This document shows positions 30,110 through 34,581 of a stretch of 34,581 nucleotides of DNA, piece by piece. The notes under the pieces are model-generated. The model was not told the DNA's origin, did no database searches, and saw only the letters and a list, made by a program, of their open reading frames with translations. The DNA lies in assembly GCA_038230515.1 (NCBI GenBank), contig JBBRND010000039.1, positions 1 through 34,581 on the forward strand, written 5' to 3'. Origin of the DNA: JAPLDB01 sp038230515. GTDB lineage: Bacteria > Bacteroidota > Bacteroidia > AKYH767-A > 2013-40CM-41-45. Within the stretch, counting starts at the first letter, position 1. Every line of letters begins with the position of its first letter. The translations under genes and the position numbers were made by a program.

Positions 30110-31483
30110 TTATTGTATCACCAGCTTTTGCACTGCGCTGTATTTTTCGGTTTGCACTTTTACGAAGTAAATCCCGCAAGGCGCGGCAAGATTAATTAAG
30201 CAGCCCGCTTCCCCTCTCCTTTGGAGAGTGGCAATGGGTGAGGCATACACTTTCTCTCCCATTACATTGTAGATTTCTATTTGCCCATCGGTAAACTGTA
30301 AACCGGAAACCGTAAACTGATTTGTTGCCGGGTTGGGATAAATTGATAATGCTTCATTGTTTCCTGCTTCTGCTATGCCAGTTGTAGTGCCGTATTTAGC
30401 CACATAATATTTGCCACTGCCATTGGTAAACCAACCTCCGGCATATACTTTTCCTGTTCCATCGCTACACAGTGCAGGAATAATATTGTTAGCCGCCAAG
30501 CCATTGGTGCCGCCCGTTTCGCTCCAGTTTGTTCCGTCATATTTAGCTACATAATGATTGCCGCTGCCATTAAGAAAACCTCCGCCTGCATATACATTAC
30601 CCGATACATCGCTGCATAGCGACTGTATGTATGAATTGGCTGACAAAGCATCCAGGCCACCGAGTTCACTCCACGTTGTGCCATTGTATTTGGCTATGTA
30701 ATGATTGCCGTTTACGTTTACAAATACTCCCCCTGCATATATGTTTCCCGCTGCATCGCTGCACAGTGCATTGATGGAACCGTTAGCCGCCATGGCATTG
30801 GTACCCCCCAATTCGATCCAACTCGTTCCGTCATATTTTGCCACGTAATAATTTCCGGTGCTGTTGGTGGCGTATCCTGCCGTGTAGATATTGCCTGATG
30901 CATCGCTACATAATGTTATCATGGATAAATTAGGCAATAGGGCATTAGTGCCGCCCAGTTCGCTCCAGCTTGTGCCATCGTATTTGGCTACATAATAATT
31001 GCCGCTGGTATTTTGAAACGATCCGGTAGCATAGATATTGCCATACAAATCGCTGCATATTGCAAAGATTCGAGCACCAGCAGATAAGGCGTTGGTGCCG
31101 CCCAGTTCGCTCCATGTTGTGCCGTTGTATTTGGCTACATACACTTTGCCATTAGCGTTAGAAAAACCTCCGCCTGCGTAGATGTTTCCTGCTACATCGC
31201 TGCAAAGGGTAGCGATACCTGCGACAGTAGTAAATGAATTGGTGCCCCCCAATTCGCTCCATGTTGTGCCATCGTATTTGGCTACATAATCATTGCCGCT
31301 GCCATCGGTAAACAAACCGCTCGCATAAATATTGTTTGATCCATCGTGACAGATGGAAGCGATGGCTGCACTTGCAGCCAACCCGTTTGTTCCGCCCAAT
31401 TCGCTCCACGATTGTGCAGAGAGCAGAGAGGTGCAATGGAGAAAAATAAAAAAAAGTACGAGATGTAGAGATTGCTTTTTCAT
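30110..31483 (-). CDS. Secreted protein with seven near-identical repeats and a T9SS type A sorting domain
   Basis: 457-aa exported protein. The signal peptide is MKKQSLHLVLFFIFLHCTSLLSAQ. Seven repeats of about 48 aa follow (WSELGGTNAL...ICSDxxGNIYAxGxFxNxxGNxYVAKYDGT), probably a beta-propeller. A T9SS sorting domain starts near residue 370 (LSIYPNPATNQFTVSGLQ, IEIYNVMGEKVY, GIYFVKVQT, QKLVIQ). Within it, 14-15 residues (PIATLQRRGEAGCLI) come from an inserted palindromic CCTCTCC/GGAGAG repeat at 30210-30244, yet the frame is kept. A perfect -7 box TACCTTTG lies on the minus strand at 31511-31518. Confidence 0.85.
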   Translation of the reverse strand: MKKQSLHLVLFFIFLHCTSLLSAQSWSELGGTNGLAASAAIASICHDGSNNIYASGLFTDGSGNDYVAKYDGTTWSELGGTNSFTTVAGIATLCSDVAGNIYAGGGFSNANGKVYVAKYNGTTWSELGGTNALSAGARIFAICSDLYGNIYATGSFQNTSGNYYVAKYDGTSWSELGGTNALLPNLSMITLCSDASGNIYTAGYATNSTGNYYVAKYDGTSWIELGGTNAMAANGSINALCSDAAGNIYAGGVFVNVNGNHYIAKYNGTTWSELGGLDALSANSYIQSLCSDVSGNVYAGGGFLNGSGNHYVAKYDGTNWSETGGTNGLAANNIIPALCSDGTGKVYAGGWFTNGSGKYYVAKYGTTTGIAEAGNNEALSIYPNPATNQFTVSGLQFTDGQIEIYNVMGEKVYASPIATLQRRGEAGCLINLAAPCGIYFVKVQTEKYSAVQKLVIQ

Positions 31484-31510
31484 TTTTAGAATGGATTAAA
31501 ATTTATTTTA

Positions 31511-31518
31511 CAAAGGTA
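31511..31518 (-). promoter_or_regulatory. -7 box of the T9SS repeat gene
   Basis: TACCTTTG on the minus strand matches TAnnTTTG and lies 27 bp before the ATG at 31483. No clear -33 element is seen. Confidence 0.5.
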
Positions 31519-31545
31519 CAAAAAAAATTGTCTGAACTGTGATTT

Positions 31546-31645
31546 CCTATGCTGTCATTTCTTCATGCGTTGTTTTTTGAGGATAGGGAGAACGGAAATG
31601 AAACACACACCGGCAGTAGCGCAACATCTGAAGGCACTTGAATAG
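31546..31645 (+). repeat. Dispersed repeat R1, copy 10 (module A, right arm deleted)
   Basis: TGCTGTCATTTCTTCATGCG, GATAGGGAGAAC and CACACACCGGCAGTAGCGCA are present, then GGCACTTGAATAG. The right hairpin arm and module B are missing. It sits between divergent genes. Confidence 0.8.
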
Positions 31646-31671
31646 TCGAAATGATTTGCGCAATAAATTGT

Positions 31672-31679
31672 TATATTTG
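31672..31679 (+). promoter_or_regulatory. -7 box of the GH5 gene
   Basis: TATATTTG fits the -7 consensus exactly and lies about 80 bp before the ATG at 31761. A TTTG at 31655 is too close to be a standard -33 element. Confidence 0.45.
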
Positions 31680-31760
31680 TCGCGGGTATTAAAATGTCAT
31701 CTGCAACCCAATGGCGACAGTGCTAATTCAGAAGTTTGTAATTCTAATTAAACCTTTAAG

Positions 31761-33065
31761 ATGAATAATTTTCAAAGCAAAATATTGATAGCTATTTGCG
31801 CTCTACAGTTTTTAATCTGTATCAACTTAAGTGCGCAACCCTTTGCTACCATTCATGTAAGTGGCAATAATATAATTGGTGTCTGTGGGGATACAATAAC
31901 GCTACGCGGAATTAATTATGCAGTTTACGAATGGGGATGGAATTCCAGTGCAAATCGTTTTCCTGATATTGGTCAGACAGGAGCTAATTGTGTGCGCATC
32001 CCGTGGTACACTTCAAGTGCTTCTCGTCTTGCTTATGGAGCACCACTTTACGATTACCTTTCAAACTTAGATTCTGCGATTGCGCGGTGTATTCGTAATA
32101 AAATGATTCCGATTATTGAATTACACGACAGCACTTGTTATCCTGACATGACACAATTAATTCCGCTTTCTAATTGGTATTTGAATACAGGTGTTTTGTC
32201 TATCATCAATAATTATAAGAAGAGTCTTATCATTGACATTATGAATGAGTCCGGTGATGTGCAATGGGCAGGCAACCCGAATCAAGCATTAATAGATTTT
32301 CAAACCACTTACCAAACTATTGTTTCCAATTTAAGGAGTGGAGGAATTGATGTTCCTTTAATGATTGACGCACCTGATTGCGGAACCGACCTTGATGACT
32401 TAATGTCCATTGCAACAAGTTTGGAAAACAGCGACCCACTACACAATTTAATTTTTGATTCACATGCTTATTGGTATAGTTATGCAAACAACGATTCGTT
32501 AACAATGCGAAACAAAATTGTAAACGCGCAAACTCAAAACCTTCCTTTTGTTTTAGGAGAAGTTTCCAATCTTCAGGGAAACTGTTCCTACACATTGAAT
32601 TACGGACAACTATTGCAGATTTGCCAACAGCTAAATGTAAGCTGGCTTGCATGGAGTTGGGACCAGGATAATTGTTCGGCAAGCCAGGTATCGAGCAACG
32701 GCAATTTTAGCAGCCTCACACCTTTCGGAAATGACATTATCAATAATCCGATTTATGGTTTGCAATCACACTCAACCTTGACAAATTATTTGCAGAACAA
32801 TCAGAATTTGTGCAATGTTGGTCTTGATGAATTGAGCAATTCAGTAGAGAAACCATTTATTGTTTTCAGTGAAGACAATCTAGTTTGTATCCGTAACTCT
32901 ACAAATAAGAATCTTTTAATTAATATTTATGATATGCTTGACAGAAACATTAGAACACTTGAATTGAAAAATGCAAACACTGAAAAAATAAATCTATATA
33001 ATGGAGTTTATTTGATTTCGACAATATTTAATGACCAATTGTTTAGTGTAAAAGCGGTTAAATAA
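31761..33065 (+). CDS. Secreted glycoside hydrolase family 5-like enzyme with degenerate T9SS tail
   Basis: 434-aa enzyme. The signal peptide ends INLSAQ. The GH5 TIM-barrel residues are the acid/base E163 in IMNES, the nucleophile E267 in VLGEVS, the LRGINYAVYEWGW start, the arginine in CVRIPWY and the FDSHAYW histidine strand. The layout resembles cellulase/mannanase-type GH5, but substrate cannot be assigned. The last 75 residues (FIVFSEDNLVCIRN, INIYDMLDRNIRTLEL, NGVYLISTIF, FSVKAVK) have the strand order of a T9SS sorting domain, although the opening motif is atypical. Confidence 0.82.
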   Translation: MNNFQSKILIAICALQFLICINLSAQPFATIHVSGNNIIGVCGDTITLRGINYAVYEWGWNSSANRFPDIGQTGANCVRIPWYTSSASRLAYGAPLYDYLSNLDSAIARCIRNKMIPIIELHDSTCYPDMTQLIPLSNWYLNTGVLSIINNYKKSLIIDIMNESGDVQWAGNPNQALIDFQTTYQTIVSNLRSGGIDVPLMIDAPDCGTDLDDLMSIATSLENSDPLHNLIFDSHAYWYSYANNDSLTMRNKIVNAQTQNLPFVLGEVSNLQGNCSYTLNYGQLLQICQQLNVSWLAWSWDQDNCSASQVSSNGNFSSLTPFGNDIINNPIYGLQSHSTLTNYLQNNQNLCNVGLDELSNSVEKPFIVFSEDNLVCIRNSTNKNLLINIYDMLDRNIRTLELKNANTEKINLYNGVYLISTIFNDQLFSVKAVK

Positions 33066-33311
33066 ATTGATGCAGAAATTCACTTTCATCGCAAGAGTTT
33101 GCCAGCAGCTAACATGCAGATAAACCCCAATTTTAATATGAATGGTTTTTGATTGGTTACTCTCCTACTCTCTTTCTTTCCCCCCCATTCTTTTGCCTTC
33201 AGAGAGTCCTACCATCAAACATCCGTTCCTCCCCCGCCTTCACCGCCCTCATGAAAAAATACTTTCCCGATCAATACAAAGAGAAGTAAGTTAATCGCTG
33301 TCACACTTTTT
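33066..33311. other. Intergenic stretch after the GH5 gene
   Basis: CAGCTAA...ATAAA...CAA.TTT.AA.ATGAA.GGTTTT at 33104-33150 resembles 20637-20683 after the hydrolase gene, so it may be another weak repeat. A pyrimidine-rich run (CTCTCTTTCTTTCCCCCCC) follows. No gene is seen. Confidence 0.35.
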
Positions 33312-33406
33312 AAAACCTGACAGGAGAAGAAAAAACTACCAGTCAGGAAAAAGAAAAGGCACCAAAAGCAATCGGGTAATCAGTTTTCACCAATTACCCG
33401 ATTGCT
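33312..33406. repeat. R4: distal end of cassette 2 with a 14-bp hairpin
   Basis: CCTGACAGG and CCAGTCAGG words are followed by AGCAATCGGGTAAT (33367-33380) pairing perfectly with 33393-33406. It lies 30 bp beyond the stop of the minus-strand gene at 33436 and is nearly the same as 3505-3592. Confidence 0.75.
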
Positions 33407-33435
33407 ATAAATTACCTAATTAACCGGCTGCTCAA

Positions 33436-34179
33436 TCACACCGGAGTAATGCCAATAGGTGTACACCAGGCGCTGGTGCCGCCTTTAACGCTGATGGTGC
33501 GCTTGCGGAAGAGCACCTTTATACCTACCGGTACGCCCATAACCACGGTTTTTGCTAACGTAGTAGTAGGCAGGTAAACCCAAGTTACTCCATTGTCCGT
33601 ACTCTGCTGCCATTCGTAGGATGCCTGCACACGCTTGTTGTTTACTATCACTGCCAGCGAAGCCAGCTTTATCTCGCCAGTGCCGTTGCCCTGCTTCACA
33701 GAAAAATCCTGCTTCTTAAAACCGTTGCGGTTTATCACCACCATGTTAGCACCGGTAATAATTTCAATAGCATTTGCCTGATTCAGCAAAGCAATGCCGT
33801 TAATGTAATTTAATGCAAAGCCAAGCGTTTTCCATAGCACAATTTTTGCTTCCGTTTTTGCACCTTCAGCACCCAGCACTCCCTGGCTCATGTTACCTAT
33901 TGCCTTTTCGAAATCTGAGTTTTGCGTATTCAGCAATGCAAGCATGGAGAAGGGAGGAAGATAGAACCCGCCCACGTTCGCAGTAATAGAAGTAAAAATG
34001 GCTTTCGATCTAAACAGGAATGTGCCATCAGCAGAACTTAGGTCGAAGCCAAGCTTCCCTTTAATAGTTTTCACTATTATAGCCAACATAATAACGCCAA
34101 CCTTTGCAAGGTTCTTCTCCTTTTTTTTCGACATGTTGTTGTTGCCCTCATGCCGGAGGCAGTATTTAATTTTTTTCAT
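33436..34179 (-). CDS. Cassette protein 2: paralog of the fibronectin-III-like protein
   Basis: 247 aa from MKKIKYCLRH, or 232 aa from MSKKKEKN (34134). It has the same layout as the protein at 13740: hydrophobic segment VGVIMLAIIVKTIKGKLGF, helical region ending NYINGIALLNQANAIEII, and a C-terminal fibronectin-III-like domain (YEWQQSTDNGVTWVYLPTTT...SAWCTPIG). There are about 19 differences in 232 residues, mostly conservative and clustered around residues 45-75 and 190-215, with no indels. This supports a maintained protein. A leader and a 21-bp array lie upstream on the same strand. Confidence 0.75.
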   Translation of the reverse strand: MKKIKYCLRHEGNNNMSKKKEKNLAKVGVIMLAIIVKTIKGKLGFDLSSADGTFLFRSKAIFTSITANVGGFYLPPFSMLALLNTQNSDFEKAIGNMSQGVLGAEGAKTEAKIVLWKTLGFALNYINGIALLNQANAIEIITGANMVVINRNGFKKQDFSVKQGNGTGEIKLASLAVIVNNKRVQASYEWQQSTDNGVTWVYLPTTTLAKTVVMGVPVGIKVLFRKRTISVKGGTSAWCTPIGITPV

Positions 34180-34345
34180 TTTTATTTTTATTTAAATTTT
34201 TTTAAAGAATCAATTTATTTCAATCGGGATTTGTTACGTGGTAAACCATTCAGGTAATACCTCATAAACAATAATTTTGTGATGCTCCCCTACCCCAGCC
34301 CCGATTATTGCGAGGAAGGCACGCTTTTTTTTTCACCTTGTTCAG
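34180..34345 (-). promoter_or_regulatory. Conserved leader between array 2 and cassette gene 2
   Basis: Aligns with 14484-14647 over its whole length, with scattered substitutions: AT-rich run before the ATG, GTAAACCAT, TACCCC, GAGGAAGGCAC and the TTCAGCTAGGGAGGTCG boundary. No consensus -7 box is seen. Confidence 0.5.
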
Positions 34346-34581
34346 CTAGGGAGGTCGTATTTTAGAAGCAGGAGTTTCAATTTTAACTGCGCAATGTTGC
34401 GGAGCTAAAGCGCAATGTTCCGCTTTAACTGCGCAATGTCCCGGAGCTAAAGCGCAATGTTCCGCTTTAACTGCGCAATGTTCTGGAGCTAAAGCGCAAT
34501 GTTCCGCTTTAACTGCCCAATGTTGCGGAGCTAAAGCGCAATGTTCCGCTTTAACTGCGCAATGTTCTGGAGCTAAAGCGC
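34346..34581 (-). CDS. Possible heptad-repeat peptide encoded by array 2, 5' end outside the window
   Basis: The minus-strand frame equivalent to that at 14648-14959 is open from the window end to TAG at 34346. It reads as alternating units L-A-P-(Q/G/E)-H-(C/W)-A and V-K-A-E-H-C-A and ends HCAVKIETPASKIRPP. The tail and stop match the first cassette. Coding status is uncertain for the same reason: 21-bp units keep frames open. Confidence 0.3.
   Translation of the reverse strand, partial: ALAPEHCAVKAEHCALAPQHWAVKAEHCALAPEHCAVKAEHCALAPGHCAVKAEHCALAPQHCAVKIETPASKIRPP
34390..34581. repeat. Array 2: at least nine tandem 21-bp palindromic units of two alternating types
   Basis: Nine complete units of exactly 21 bp and the start of a tenth at the window edge. 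Odd units are CGCAATGTTsCGGAGCTAAAG-like; even units are all CGCAATGTTCCGCTTTAACT followed by G. The even spacer GCTTTAACTGC is close to the reverse complement of the odd spacer GGAGCTAAAGC, so spacers alternate in orientation. The palindrome is CGCAA-TG-TTGCG. Confidence 0.95.

Overview
The window is Bacteroidota-like DNA, probably from the Chitinophagales/Sphingobacteriales side, although the genus cannot be told. The evidence is low GC, -7 boxes of the TAnnTTTG type in front of many genes, few Shine-Dalgarno sequences, three secreted proteins with type IX secretion (T9SS) C-terminal sorting domains, and a CarboxypepD_reg/plug/beta-barrel TonB receptor. No tRNA, rRNA, transposase or CRISPR array was seen.

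Layout. 1-3.3 kb: the C-terminal part of a multicopper oxidase, a membrane-anchored cytochrome c, and an ArsR-AHSA1 pair. 4.0-9.5 kb: a secreted T9SS protein, then a sulfide/persulfide block (zinc dehydrogenase, sulfide:quinone oxidoreductase, TusE/DsrC-like, DsrE-like, YgaP-like membrane protein, OsmC). 9.8-13.6 kb: copper and metal handling (Met-rich metal-binding protein, HMA-MauE membrane protein, two relics of a CopB-type ATPase), a PAS histidine kinase and a TauE/SafE exporter. 15.4-19.5 kb: a Crp/Fnr regulator with a Cys cluster, followed by a nine-gene persulfide operon (YgaP-like, OsmC, DUF6132, two rhodaneses, Dps, small membrane protein, thioredoxin, rhodanese-thioredoxin lipoprotein) that ends in a strong terminator. 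The 8.7-9.5 kb genes are a paralogous copy of this operon with an internal deletion of about 1.35 kb. 19.7-26.4 kb: a secreted hydrolase, small accessory genes (DUF5829, DUF4287, STAS-like, DUF4440) separated by repeated leaders and hairpins, and a TonB receptor. 26.6-27.1 kb: two tandem candidate structured RNAs on the minus strand. 27.5-33.1 kb: a YD-repeat/AAA+ ATPase fusion, a T9SS repeat protein and a GH5 glycosidase.

The most unusual element is a duplicated cassette (13.67-14.96 kb and 33.37 kb to the window end). Each copy has, on the minus strand, an array of 21-bp palindromic units that is itself an open heptad reading frame, a conserved leader, a gene for a fibronectin-III-like protein of about 232-248 aa, and a perfect 12-14 bp hairpin. 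The proteins are about 92% identical, but each array is homogenised to its own unit type while keeping the CAATGTT core and the palindromic pairing. A third place (3.5 kb) carries only the distal hairpin part.

The intergenic spaces are filled with repeat families. R1 has ten copies, all on the plus strand, with a hairpin supported by compensating changes. R2 is a shared promoter leader with Crp-like boxes. R3a and R3b are leaders of small genes. R4 is the cassette end. R5 is a terminator family. The Crp-like boxes sit about 41 or 61 bp before the predicted starts of the persulfide operon, the Met-rich protein and the T9SS protein, suggesting one Cys-bearing Crp/Fnr regulator may link them; this is inference.
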